A DNA stretch of 64,000 nt, from contig JAKFFG010000070.1 of assembly GCA_036675275.1 (NCBI GenBank), forward strand, positions 14,174-78,173, written 5' to 3'. Below, one piece after another: positions 46,693 through 55,428 of this stretch; position 1 is the first letter of the stretch; every line of letters begins with the position of its first letter. Source of the stretch: Pollutimonas sp036675275. GTDB lineage: Bacteria; Pseudomonadota; Gammaproteobacteria; Burkholderiales; Burkholderiaceae_B. Position numbers and translations under genes: made by a program. Below the pieces are notes generated by a model that searched no databases, was not told where the DNA came from, and saw only the letters and a list, made by a program, of their open reading frames with translations.

Positions 46693-46701
46693 AGCCTGTA
46701 T

Positions 46702-47484
46702 ATGTCTGAACTGCTCAAGCTCGACCAAATATCGCTGGCCTACGATACTCAAAATGGCGTAGTGCCTGTCGTGGACAATCTCTCGCTCAGCCTGGAGAAG
46801 GGCCATATAGGCTGCCTGCTGGGCGCTTCCGGTTGCGGCAAGACCACCGTGCTGCGCGCGATCGCGGGTTTTGAGCCGCTGCGCGCCGGATCGATATCCC
46901 TGGGCCCGACGGTCCTCTCCTCTGACAACCAGAAAGTTGAACCGGAACACCGGAATGTCGGAATGATGTTCCAGGACTACGCACTGTTCCCACACCTTAG
47001 TGTTGAAAAAAATATCGCATTCGGCTTGCGCAGATGGAATCCGCAACGACGCAAGCTTCGCGTCAATGAGCTGCTGTGTCTGGCCGGCCTCGAGAGTTCC
47101 GGCCATCGCTATCCACATGAACTCTCCGGGGGACAGCAACAACGGGTCGCACTCGCGCGCGCGCTGGCTCCCGAGCCCGAACTGCTGTTGCTCGACGAGC
47201 CATTTTCGAATCTGGATGTCGATACCCGGGAACGGCTGGCTTTCGAGGTGCGCGATATTCTGAAAAAGACCGGCCACACCGCCATACTGGTCACGCATAA
47301 TCAGGCGGAAGCCTTTGCCATCGCAGACCGTATCGGAGTCATGAAAGACGGCGTCATCGCCCAGTGGGATACGCCATACGGCATACACAACAGCCCCATC
47401 AATTCTTTTGTCGCCGACTTCGTCAAACGCGAAGCGCTGATGGCGCAACGTGCTCAAGCCTATTTACGCGGCGAAGCAAGCTGA
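46702..47484 (+). CDS. fbpC: Ferric iron ABC transporter ATP-binding protein
   Basis: A 260-residue ATPase, Walker A GASGCGKTTVLRAI, signature LSGGQQQRVALARAL, Walker B LLLLDEPFSNLD. It energises the FbpAB importer. It is shorter than the usual 340-350-residue FbpC because it lacks the C-terminal iron-regulatory domain. It starts ten bases after fbpB and is convergent with pagL. Confidence 0.9.
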   Translation: MSELLKLDQISLAYDTQNGVVPVVDNLSLSLEKGHIGCLLGASGCGKTTVLRAIAGFEPLRAGSISLGPTVLSSDNQKVEPEHRNVGMMFQDYALFPHLSVEKNIAFGLRRWNPQRRKLRVNELLCLAGLESSGHRYPHELSGGQQQRVALARALAPEPELLLLDEPFSNLDVDTRERLAFEVRDILKKTGHTAILVTHNQAEAFAIADRIGVMKDGVIAQWDTPYGIHNSPINSFVADFVKREALMAQRAQAYLRGEAS

Positions 47485-47500
47485 AGGCTCGGGTATCCAT

Positions 47501-48109
47501 CTAGTAACGATAGGTATAGCTTAGCTGGACTACATCCAGGCCGTCATTGGGCTCCTTGATCCCGGCATTGGAAAAATGCGAGAACCGCAGGCCCACCTGA
47601 TGCGACTTATTGATGACGGCTCCAACGCCGATATGATTGCCGAACTGAAATGCGGTCCCAAAGTTCCGGTCGGCAAAGCTTGTCCGGCTCAGCACCGTAG
47701 CGCCCACACCGATTTCAGTGTAGATGAATTCATTGGGCCACCAGCGCAACATCGGTGTAGCGCTCAACTGCCACAATGATTGAGGATCGCCTTTCGTGGC
47801 GTCCCAGTACGTCAGGCCAAGCTCAGCATTTAAATCTATCCTTCCCCAGCCATTTTCGAGTCGATGGCTCCACCATGTCGGTGTTTCATAAGTCACACCC
47901 AGGTTCCGGAAATCGTCGTAGTAGCCCAGCCGCAGTCCCAGGCCCTGGCCCGATGGCTCGACATCCGGCGAGATGCTCGTCGTGGATATCGGCTGAGGGC
48001 TGCCTACCGGTTGAGCGCAAATCGGGAGCGCGGCGGCCAGCAGGATGAGGGCTGGAAGAAAAACTGAAGGGCGAAACACAGGTTGCGGCAAAGCTGTCAC
48101 AAAACTCAT
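47501..48109 (-). CDS. pagL: Lipid A 3-O-deacylase
   Basis: A 202-residue outer-membrane beta-barrel with a signal peptide ending near residue 32 (...LPICAQ). The active-site His/Ser pair lies in RFSHFSNAGIK near the C-terminus, and the chain ends in YTYRY with a C-terminal aromatic. PagL removes the 3-O acyl chain of lipid A and so changes immune recognition and polymyxin sensitivity. It is convergent with fbpC, 16 bases apart, and on the same strand as the ntr genes but 118 bases after ntrC. Confidence 0.85.
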   Translation of the reverse strand: MSFVTALPQPVFRPSVFLPALILLAAALPICAQPVGSPQPISTTSISPDVEPSGQGLGLRLGYYDDFRNLGVTYETPTWWSHRLENGWGRIDLNAELGLTYWDATKGDPQSLWQLSATPMLRWWPNEFIYTEIGVGATVLSRTSFADRNFGTAFQFGNHIGVGAVINKSHQVGLRFSHFSNAGIKEPNDGLDVVQLSYTYRY

Positions 48110-48227
48110 TACTACTCCTTGACGATGAGACGCTCTACCGAAGCAACTGTTGTGCCCGGCCCTGCCTGGGACCGGGTTCGTGCCCGGGCAGCGGCCTGGA
48201 CCCGCCCCTCATCATCGCGGCGATAGC

Positions 48228-49754
48228 TTAATTGCCCGCTTCCTCATTCAAGCCAAGTTCGCTGCATTTCCGGGTAAGCGTATTGCGTCCGATTCCAAGC
48301 CGTTGAGCAGCCTCCATGCGCCGTCCACGGCTATAAAGCAATGCAGTCTCCAGCAGTACGCGTTCAAACTCCCGCGTAAAGCTGGCCATGATCGCCGGTT
48401 CGTTGCGCGTCAATCTGGCCTGCGCCTCACGCCCCAGCAATGTCATCCACGATGCATCCGTCACGCAGGCAGGATCCGGCTGCGTCGCGGCGGCAAAGGA
48501 ATCATCACGAACGGAGGCGCCAACCTTGGCTTCCACGGCGGTTCGGCTGCCCGTCATTGCCGGCATGTCGTCGTCCTGCATAGGCCCGAAGACTTCGGGC
48601 GGCAGGTCCTTGGCTTCAATAATCTGGCTGGACGACATCACGGTCAGCCACTGGCAGAAGTTTTCGAGTTGGCGAATGTTGCCCGGAAAATCGAAGTTGA
48701 TCATTACCTGCTGTGCTTGCGGAGACAGGCGACGCACGGCCACGCCGAGGTCGCGGGCACTGTTCTGCATGAACAATTGCACCAGCGCCGGAATATCTTC
48801 TTTTCGTTCACGCAAAGGAGGAAGCCGCAAGCGGATCACATTGAGCCGATGGAACAAGTCTTCGCGGAAGCGTCCTTCGGCAACGCGCTGCTCCAGAGGC
48901 TGGTGGGTTGCGGCAACAATGCGCACATCGGCATGGATGGCCTGCGATCCGCCCACGCGGTAAAAGCTGCCTTCCGCCAGCACGCGCAACAATCGCGTTT
49001 GAAGCTCGAACGGCATGTCGCCGATTTCATCAAGAAACAGAGTGCCGTTGCGCGCCTCTTCAAACCGCCCGCGCCGCTGCTGCGTAGCGCCCGTGAAGGC
49101 GCCGCGTTCATGGCCGAACAGTTCGGCCTCCAGCAAGTCCTTGGGTATGGCAGCCGCATTCAATGCGACGAAAGGACCATCGGCGCGATTGCTGTGTGTA
49201 TGCAAAGCTTTTGCGATAAGCTCCTTGCCCGTCCCCGACTCACCCGTGATGAGTACCGTGACGCTGGACGCAGCCAGGCGTCCAATTGCCCGAAAAACCT
49301 CCTGCATGGCGGGAGAAGACGACTGCATCATGATGCCTTCGCCACCCGGCGAAACGGCGGAACGGTCCGCGCCGTGATGTGCATCCGCACCCACGGACTG
49401 GGCGGCGCGCTGTATCAGCGCAATCGCGGCATTGACATCGAACGGCTTGGGCAGATAGTCGAACGCGCCCTTCTGGAACGCCGCGACCGTGCTGTTCAAA
49501 TCAGTGAAGGCGGTCATGACGATCACGGGCAAGTCGGGATAATCCTGCTTGATGCGATGCAGCAGGCTCAGTCCGTCCTGACCCGGCATCCGTATGTCGG
49601 TCACCAGGACAGAAGGCCTTGCGTCCTCGAGCGCCTCGAATACTTCGGCCGCGTTGGCAAAGGTCTGGGCTGGAATCGCTACCCGGGCCAGCGCCTTTTC
49701 CAGCACCCAGCGTATGCTCTGATCATCATCAATAATCCATACCGGTTTCATCAT
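48228..49754 (-). CDS. ntrC: Nitrogen regulator NtrC, sigma-54 activator
   Basis: A 508-residue response regulator: receiver domain with phospho-acceptor Asp53 (VTDIRMP), AAA+ domain with Walker A GESGTGKE and the sigma-54 contact loop GAFTGA, and a Fis-type HTH at the C-terminus (RMEAAQRLGIGRNTLTRK). It is phosphorylated by NtrB in nitrogen limitation and activates sigma-54 promoters such as that of glnA in this window. Its start overlaps the ntrB stop by one base (TAATG). Confidence 0.95.
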   Translation of the reverse strand: MMKPVWIIDDDQSIRWVLEKALARVAIPAQTFANAAEVFEALEDARPSVLVTDIRMPGQDGLSLLHRIKQDYPDLPVIVMTAFTDLNSTVAAFQKGAFDYLPKPFDVNAAIALIQRAAQSVGADAHHGADRSAVSPGGEGIMMQSSSPAMQEVFRAIGRLAASSVTVLITGESGTGKELIAKALHTHSNRADGPFVALNAAAIPKDLLEAELFGHERGAFTGATQQRRGRFEEARNGTLFLDEIGDMPFELQTRLLRVLAEGSFYRVGGSQAIHADVRIVAATHQPLEQRVAEGRFREDLFHRLNVIRLRLPPLRERKEDIPALVQLFMQNSARDLGVAVRRLSPQAQQVMINFDFPGNIRQLENFCQWLTVMSSSQIIEAKDLPPEVFGPMQDDDMPAMTGSRTAVEAKVGASVRDDSFAAATQPDPACVTDASWMTLLGREAQARLTRNEPAIMASFTREFERVLLETALLYSRGRRMEAAQRLGIGRNTLTRKCSELGLNEEAGN

Positions 49755-50797
49755 TACTCCAATGGCAGAATCATCCGGAATTCGGTATGACCTGGGCGTG
49801 AATCGAATTCGATAATGCCGTCATGCTGCTGCACGAACTCCTGGGCCAGACTCAGGCCCAGTCCGGTACCGCTAGCCCTGCCGGTGACCAGGGGATGGAA
49901 TATCTTGTCGTGCAGCTCCGCCGCTATTCCCGGTCCATTGTCGATGACTGAAACGACAATGCCCAGCTTGGCTTGGCGGGTGGCAAGCAGTAATTGCCGC
50001 CCGACGCGTGTGCGCAAGGTCAGCACAGGTACTCGGCTGCCGCCATCCTCGGCCAGCGCCTGTGCCGCATTGCGCGTCATGTTCAAAAAAGCCTGCAGTA
50101 GCCGGGAAAAATCACCGTACAAATCGGGCACCGACGCATCGTAATCGCGAACAATCTCGATCTGCGAAAATTCCGCCCTGACCAGGGTGTAGACCCGCTC
50201 GCAGATCTCGTGAATGTTGAATGCAGACTTCTGCAGCGTTTCGCCCTGCGGGGCAATGAGGCGATCAACCAGGCCGCCCAGGCGGTCCGCCTCGGCGATG
50301 ATTACCTGGGTATATTCATGCAGGGCGTTCGAATCCAGTTCAGCCTCGAGCAGCTGGGCTGCGCCCCGTATACCGCCCAGCGGATTCTTCACTTCGTGTG
50401 CCAGGTTGCGCAGCGATTCGCGCTGCGCCGCAAGTTCCTTGCTGAGTTGCTGATGCCGGTCGATCAGAATGTGGTGCTCAATGACCCGGACTTCCAGCAG
50501 CGCCGCCCACTCCTGTTTATGCAGCGGTACGACCGCCAGGCTGATGGGTACGGAAACGCCCGAACGGTCGACCACGAGGTCCTGCCGCAGAATGCCGAAC
50601 TTCCCCTCGATGGCGTCTGGAAACCGGCTTTGCAAAGACGTGTCGGAACCGAACAAGTGGTGGGCCGGCAGGCCGACAAGCTGGCGACGCGACAAGCCGA
50701 ACAACTCTTCCGCTGCCGTGTTGGCGTGCTGGATCGATCCATTGGCATGCAAAAGCAGAACCGCCGTCGACAGTAAATCGTAACTTGCTACGTCCAT
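49754..50797 (-). CDS. ntrB: Nitrogen sensor histidine kinase NtrB
   Basis: A 347-residue soluble kinase with an N-terminal PAS domain (about 5-115), the phospho-His134 in LAHEVKNPLGG, and ATPase motifs VIDNGPGI and GTGLGLSLAQEF. PII protein controls its kinase/phosphatase balance. The ATG at 50797 fits the family start; the longer frame to 50833 does not. It lies between glnA and ntrC on one strand, with a hairpin (50856-50883) in the gap to glnA. Confidence 0.93.
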   Translation of the reverse strand: MDVASYDLLSTAVLLLHANGSIQHANTAAEELFGLSRRQLVGLPAHHLFGSDTSLQSRFPDAIEGKFGILRQDLVVDRSGVSVPISLAVVPLHKQEWAALLEVRVIEHHILIDRHQQLSKELAAQRESLRNLAHEVKNPLGGIRGAAQLLEAELDSNALHEYTQVIIAEADRLGGLVDRLIAPQGETLQKSAFNIHEICERVYTLVRAEFSQIEIVRDYDASVPDLYGDFSRLLQAFLNMTRNAAQALAEDGGSRVPVLTLRTRVGRQLLLATRQAKLGIVVSVIDNGPGIAAELHDKIFHPLVTGRASGTGLGLSLAQEFVQQHDGIIEFDSRPGHTEFRMILPLE

Positions 50798-50855
50798 GAT
50801 CCGCCTTTTACAACCCGAAGGTCGGATTAACATTGTCTCTGTCGTTTACTACGCC

Positions 50856-50883
50856 GCGCCAGTCCGACGTACAGGTCTGGCGC
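50856..50883 (-). terminator. Hairpin between glnA and ntrB
   Basis: GCGCCAG (50856-50862) pairs with CTGGCGC (50877-50883) and adjacent CC/GG extend it. It sits 65 bases after the glnA stop, where enteric bacteria also limit read-through from glnA into ntrBC. No T-run follows. Confidence 0.45.
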
Positions 50884-50947
50884 AGCTGCATCTCTCGGCC
50901 GATTGCGCAGCACGCGGCCCGCAACCGGCGCTTCGCCAGGCGTTTGC

Positions 50948-52360
50948 CTAGATACTGTAGTACATGTCGAACTCGACGGGATGCGAAGTCATGCGCAGGC
51001 GCGTGATCTCGGCCATCTTCAGTTCGATATAGGCGTCGAGCATGTCGTTGCTGAATACGCCGCCACGGGTCAGGAACTCGCGGTCCTGATCCAGTGCGGC
51101 AACCGCCTCTTCCAGCGACGCGCAAACCGTTGGGATTTTTGCATCTTCTTCGGGTGGCAGGTCGTACAGGTTCTTGTCGGCTGGATCTCCAGGATGAATC
51201 TTGTTTTGAACGCCATCCAGCCCGGCCATCATCAGCGCCGAAAATGCCAGGTAGGGATTGGCAAGCGGATCGGGGAAACGGGCCTCGACGCGACGGCCTT
51301 TGGGGCTGCTGACATAAGGAATGCGTATGGAGGCCGAACGGTTGCGGGCCGAATACGCCAGCTTGACCGGCGCTTCGAAATGGGGAACCAGGCGCTTGTA
51401 GGAATTGGTGCCGGGATTGGTGATCGCGTTCAATGCCTTGGCGTGCTTGATGATGCCGCCAATGTAATACAGCGCGAACTCGGACAGGCCTGCGTAGCCA
51501 TTGCCGGCAAACAGATTCTGTCCATCCTTCCATATGGACTGGTGCACGTGCATGCCCGAACCATTATCGCCGACAATGGGCTTGGGCATGAAAGTCGCTG
51601 TCTTGCCATACACGTGCGCCACATTGCGAACCGTGTATTTCAGGATCTGGTTCCAGTCGGCACGTTGAACCAATGTGCTGAATTGAGTGCCGATCTCGAG
51701 CTGGCCCTGGCCGGCGACTTCGTGATGATGCACTTCAACGGGAACGCCCTGCTGCTCTAGAAGCAGGCACATTTCGGAGCGCATGTCCTGGAAACCGTCT
51801 ACCGGCGATACCGGCACATAGCCGCCCTTTACGCCTGGGCGATGCCCCTGGTTGCCGCCATCCATGTCCAGGCCGCTGGACCACGAAGCCTCGTCAGACT
51901 TGATCTTGACGAAGCAGCCCGACATGTCGTCATTCCAGGTGATGCCGTCGAAGACGAAAAATTCCGGCTCAGGACCGAAATAAGCCGTATCGCCCAGGCC
52001 GCTGGACTTCAGGTAGGCCTCGGCACGTTTGGCAAGTGAACGCGGGTCACGGTCATACCCTTTGAGATCGGAGGGCTCGACCACGTCGCAAGTCAGGATA
52101 AGTGTGTTTTCTTCGCGGAACGGGTCCATGTGAGCCGTAGTGGCGTCGGGGATCAACACCATGTCAGACGCTTCGATGCCTTTCCATCCCGCAATGGATG
52201 ATCCATCGAATGCCACGCCTGTTTCCATCTTTTCTTCGTCCACCGTGTGGGCGGGAACAGTCAGGTGATGCTCTTTGCCTAGCGTGTCGGTAAAGCGAAA
52301 ATCGACAAAAGCAACTTCACGATCTGCAATTAGCTTAACAACGTCTTCCGGGGTGGACAT
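50948..52360 (-). CDS. glnA: Glutamine synthetase type I
   Basis: A 470-residue dodecameric GSI that makes glutamine from glutamate, ammonia and ATP. MVLIPD and the AFDGSSIAGW region bind glutamate, and the adenylylation site is Tyr399 in NLYDLPPEE, so activity is set by GlnE. AGGAG precedes the ATG. The upstream region has a sigma-54 promoter and two NtrC-like sites, and ntrBC follow downstream. Confidence 0.96.
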   Translation of the reverse strand: MSTPEDVVKLIADREVAFVDFRFTDTLGKEHHLTVPAHTVDEEKMETGVAFDGSSIAGWKGIEASDMVLIPDATTAHMDPFREENTLILTCDVVEPSDLKGYDRDPRSLAKRAEAYLKSSGLGDTAYFGPEPEFFVFDGITWNDDMSGCFVKIKSDEASWSSGLDMDGGNQGHRPGVKGGYVPVSPVDGFQDMRSEMCLLLEQQGVPVEVHHHEVAGQGQLEIGTQFSTLVQRADWNQILKYTVRNVAHVYGKTATFMPKPIVGDNGSGMHVHQSIWKDGQNLFAGNGYAGLSEFALYYIGGIIKHAKALNAITNPGTNSYKRLVPHFEAPVKLAYSARNRSASIRIPYVSSPKGRRVEARFPDPLANPYLAFSALMMAGLDGVQNKIHPGDPADKNLYDLPPEEDAKIPTVCASLEEAVAALDQDREFLTRGGVFSNDMLDAYIELKMAEITRLRMTSHPVEFDMYYSI

Positions 52361-52413
52361 ATAGGGGCTCCTGCGCCAAAAAATCACAAAATAATAAAAA
52401 GATGAATAACATT

Positions 52414-52431
52414 AAGCAAAACACATGCCAA
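52414..52431 (-). promoter_or_regulatory. Sigma-54 promoter of glnA
   Basis: On the minus strand TTGGCATG-TGTT-TTGCTT matches the -24/-12 consensus TGGCAYG-N4-TTGCW. GG and GC are correctly spaced; the start point would lie near 52404, giving a leader of about 44 bases before the glnA start. Confidence 0.8.
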
Positions 52432-52479
52432 CTTTCACGGAAACCACAAGGGCGCATAGCATGCGAACGAACCACATTG

Positions 52480-52496
52480 GCTCCCCATAACGGGGC
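52480..52496. promoter_or_regulatory. Second NtrC-like site
   Basis: GCTCCCCATAACGGGGC, a weaker imperfect palindrome of the same 17-bp form. Its centre is 21 bp from the strong site, two helix turns, as expected for cooperative NtrC dimers. About 84 bp upstream of the predicted start. Confidence 0.45.
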
Positions 52497-52500
52497 GTCA

Positions 52501-52517
52501 TGCACCATTATGGGGCA
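52501..52517. promoter_or_regulatory. NtrC binding site
   Basis: TGCACCATTATGGGGCA matches the NtrC palindrome TGCAC-N7-GTGCA with one mismatch. It lies about 105 bp upstream of the predicted sigma-54 start and would be the primary enhancer element. Confidence 0.7.
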
Positions 52518-52546
52518 AATTACAGTGCATCGATGATTTTGGATCG

Positions 52547-53773
52547 TTACTCAAGGAATTCCGCCTGCAAATCGTTCAAGAATCGCCAACCCAGTGCACT
52601 GGCCCGGAAATGGCCCAGTTCCGGCTCCAGCAGGCCTCTTGCCCGGGCGCGATCGACGGCCGGCTTGATGGAAAGTAGCGACAAGCCCGTGCGCTCGCGG
52701 AAACTGCCGGATGCGACGCCGTCTTTCAGGCGCAATGCGTTCAACATGAATTCGAAGCCCAGCTCGGCTGGCCCGATGATGCGCTCCTCGGCAATGTGGC
52801 TGCCATCGCGGCGAACCGATTTCTCGATCCAGGACGCCGGGTTCTTGAGTTTGGCCTGCCGGATTATCCTGTCATGGAACGACAGCTTGCCGTGGGCGCC
52901 CGGACCGATACCAAGGTAGTCGCCAAATTCCCAATAATTGACGTTGTGCAGGCAGCGCTGCCCCGGCTTGGCATAGGCCGACACCTCGTATTGCTCCCAG
53001 CCGCCTGCGCTGGTCGCTTCACTGATTAGGTCTTGCATCGCCGCGCTGGTATCGTCGTCGGGCACGACGGGCGGATACTTGGCGAAAACGGTATTGGGCT
53101 CCAGCGTCAAATGGTAAAGGGACAAATGCCCTGTCTGGAACGACATGGCTTGCTGCAAGTCTTTTGCGCAAGCTTCCACAGATTGCCCAGGCAGCGCATA
53201 CATGAGGTCCAGATTGACCCGTTGCACCGAACGTTGTGCGATCTCCACCGCAACCCTTGCCTGGCGGGCGTCGTGTATGCGCCCCAAGGCCTTGAGTGCC
53301 GCATCGTCAAAACTCTGGATTCCCAGTGACATGCGGTTCACGCCGCTGGCTGCATAGTCGGCAAAGCGGCCCGCCTCGACGGCGCCCGGATTCGCCTCCA
53401 TGGTGATTTCAGCATCGGGCAGCAGATTCAAACAAGCCCGCAACATGGCGAGCAACTCATCCATCGCCTTGGCGGACAGCAGACTAGGCGTACCGCCGCC
53501 GATGAAGACAGACATCACCTGGCGGCCCCATATCAATGGAAGCGCTTGCTCGAGGTCGGCTTGCAGAGCATCCAGATACTCTCGCTCGGGCACTTCGTTC
53601 TTCAATTCGTGGGAATTGAAGTCGCAGTAGGGACACTTGCGCACGCACCATGGCACATGCACATACAAGGACAGCGGAGGGAGACTGGTAAGCGCCGACG
53701 AGGCGCTGATGCGCGGAATGACGCCGGGTTTTCTGGCTTGTTCTGCCGCATTACTTGGGAAGGTAGGATGCAC
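52547..53773 (-). CDS. hemW: Radical SAM heme chaperone HemW
   Basis: A 408-residue radical SAM protein. The cluster motif is Cys43-X3-Cys47-X2-Cys50 (WCVRKCPYC), followed by FIGGGTPSLL. The HNVNYWEFGDYLGIGPGAHG segment distinguishes HemW from HemN. It inserts heme into respiratory proteins and is not the coproporphyrinogen oxidase. GTG at 53773 is chosen because the rdgB stop is 15 bases upstream and no ATG is available; a frame to 53866 would overlap rdgB. Confidence 0.9.
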   Translation of the reverse strand: MHPTFPSNAAEQARKPGVIPRISASSALTSLPPLSLYVHVPWCVRKCPYCDFNSHELKNEVPEREYLDALQADLEQALPLIWGRQVMSVFIGGGTPSLLSAKAMDELLAMLRACLNLLPDAEITMEANPGAVEAGRFADYAASGVNRMSLGIQSFDDAALKALGRIHDARQARVAVEIAQRSVQRVNLDLMYALPGQSVEACAKDLQQAMSFQTGHLSLYHLTLEPNTVFAKYPPVVPDDDTSAAMQDLISEATSAGGWEQYEVSAYAKPGQRCLHNVNYWEFGDYLGIGPGAHGKLSFHDRIIRQAKLKNPASWIEKSVRRDGSHIAEERIIGPAELGFEFMLNALRLKDGVASGSFRERTGLSLLSIKPAVDRARARGLLEPELGHFRASALGWRFLNDLQAEFLE

Positions 53774-53787
53774 CTGAATCTCGGAAA

Positions 53788-54411
53788 TTAAGAAGTAGCC
53801 GTTGCGCCGGCTTGATGGCTCAACGCCTGCAGCAATGATTGCAAGGCCTGTGCGCGGTGACTGCAACGATTTTTCTCGGCGGGATCGAGTTCTGCTGCAG
53901 TCTTGCCCAGTGACGGCAAATAAAAATGGGCATCGTAGCCGAAACCATTGCTTCCCTTTGGGCCGTCAATGATAAGGCCCTGCCATACGCCTTGCGCGAT
54001 AACAGGCATGGGATCATCCGCCGAGCGGACATACACCAGCACGGCCACGTAACATGCGCTGCGATCTTCGATTCCGGCCAACTGCTGGACCAGACGACGA
54101 TTATTGGCGGCGTCGGATTTTTCGCCGCCCGCAAGCGCGGCGTACCTGGCGGAAAAGACCCCGGGCGCGCCCTTGAGCGCTGCCACGGTCAAGCCCGAGT
54201 CATCGGCCAGCGCGGGCAAACCGGTAATCTGACTGGCGTGACGCGCCTTGGCAAGCGCATTCTCCACAAAAGTCAGGTAAGGCTCATCGGCCTCGGGCAC
54301 GCCCAGTTCTCCCTGCGCGACCATATCGATATCGGCCCGCGCAAGAATGGCGGAGAATTCCCTTAATTTGCCAGGATTGTTCGAAGCTAATACTACTTTA
54401 GTCACTGCCAT
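53788..54411 (-). CDS. rdgB: RdgB/HAM1 family non-canonical purine NTP pyrophosphatase
   Basis: A 207-residue enzyme that hydrolyses ITP, dITP and XTP to keep them out of nucleic acids. VLASNNPGKLREF, DDSGL and GFGYDAHFYLP with HRAQALQ are the family motifs. The start at 54411 overlaps the end of the upstream LysR gene by 14 bases. hemW follows 14 bases later; the rdgB-hemW pair is widespread. Confidence 0.93.
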   Translation of the reverse strand: MAVTKVVLASNNPGKLREFSAILARADIDMVAQGELGVPEADEPYLTFVENALAKARHASQITGLPALADDSGLTVAALKGAPGVFSARYAALAGGEKSDAANNRRLVQQLAGIEDRSACYVAVLVYVRSADDPMPVIAQGVWQGLIIDGPKGSNGFGYDAHFYLPSLGKTAAELDPAEKNRCSHRAQALQSLLQALSHQAGATATS

Positions 54412-55312
54412 TCTCCGTTGCGCCGTCCTTGACCAGCAAGGAAACCAGTTCCTTGGCAAAAACAGGCAGCTTATCAAAGTGTTTGACACAGATGTGCAGG
54501 CGCCGCAACGCCCACGCGTCGTTCAAGGTAATTATCTTCAGGGGTAAATCTTTTACGTAACGCAGCGCGGCGGATTCCGGAATTACGCCTATTCCGACCT
54601 GCGCGGCTATCATGCGGCAGGCGGCCTCGAAATTACTGACCTCCACCCGAAAGCGCAATACCCGACCCAGGTCGTCCGCCGCCTGCAGCAGAAAGGCATG
54701 AATGGCGCTGGCTTCGGACAGCCCCACGTAGTCATAGACCAGGGTTTCATCGAAGTCGACGGTTGCGTTCGCTGCCAAGGGGTGATCCTGGTGCGTGATG
54801 AGTGCCAGGCGATCCGTCCGATAAGGCAGGAACTCGATGCTCTCACCACCTCCCGCCTGCGCGGTAATGCCTATATCCGCCGTGCCGTCGGCTACAGCCT
54901 TGACCACCAGATAGCTCAGCCGTTCGCGCAGCTCGACATTGACGTCGGGATGTGCTGCGAGGTAGTTGGCCAGTATCGTAGGCATGAACTCGTTCATCGC
55001 CGTCGTATTGGCGTACACCCTCACCCGCCCTTTAACGCCGCTGGCGTATTCCTGTATATCGCCGCGTAAATGCTCGAGCTGGCGCAGCACCACGCGCGCA
55101 TGCCGCACGAACGCTTCGCCCGAAGGGGTAAGAGTTACTCCCTGGCTATTGCGATAGAAAAGCGCTGTACCCAGATGATTTTCCAGGTTCTTGACCCGGT
55201 TGCTGGCCGCCGGCAATGACAGGAATGAACGTTCCGCACCCTTGGTCATGCTCTGGGCGCCAGCAACATTGACCATGAGCTGCATGTCGGTCAAATCAAA
55301 ATGCATCGCCAT
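54398..55312 (-). CDS. LysR-type transcriptional regulator
   Basis: A 304-residue LysR protein with HTH in the first 65 residues (KGAERSFLSLPAASNRVKNL) and an effector domain (about 93-290). It overlaps rdgB by 14 bases and is divergent from the acyl-CoA dehydrogenase gene, with direct repeats in the 116-bp gap. It most likely regulates the acyl-CoA dehydrogenase-MmgE/PrpD operon. Ligand unknown. Confidence 0.87.
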   Translation of the reverse strand: MAMHFDLTDMQLMVNVAGAQSMTKGAERSFLSLPAASNRVKNLENHLGTALFYRNSQGVTLTPSGEAFVRHARVVLRQLEHLRGDIQEYASGVKGRVRVYANTTAMNEFMPTILANYLAAHPDVNVELRERLSYLVVKAVADGTADIGITAQAGGGESIEFLPYRTDRLALITHQDHPLAANATVDFDETLVYDYVGLSEASAIHAFLLQAADDLGRVLRFRVEVSNFEAACRMIAAQVGIGVIPESAALRYVKDLPLKIITLNDAWALRRLHICVKHFDKLPVFAKELVSLLVKDGATENGSD

Positions 55313-55352
55313 GTATAGATATTCTCTTCAAAATTGGCAAACCCGGGCTTAA

Positions 55353-55383
55353 GCAAGCAATAATTGGCAAGCAGCAAGCAATA
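55353..55383. repeat. Direct repeats GCAAGCAATA, 21 bp apart
   Basis: The 10-mer occurs at 55353-55362 and 55374-55383, one on each second helix turn, with AATTGGCAA at 55332-55340 and 55362-55370. They lie between the divergent LysR gene and the acyl-CoA dehydrogenase gene and may be regulator sites. Confidence 0.4.
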
Positions 55384-55428
55384 GGGCAAAGTTACTGTCA
55401 TTGTAATGAAACCGGACGCCATCACGCC

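Noticed and set aside
48153..48190. GC-rich inverted repeat TGCCCGG/CCGGGCA between ntrC and pagL
   Set aside because: Only 7-bp arms with a 24-base loop in GC-rich DNA; could be chance.
48150..49790. Long rightward open frame (546 codons) across ntrC
   Set aside because: It is the antisense of ntrC, whose domains are all recognised; the frame has no domain or ribosome site.
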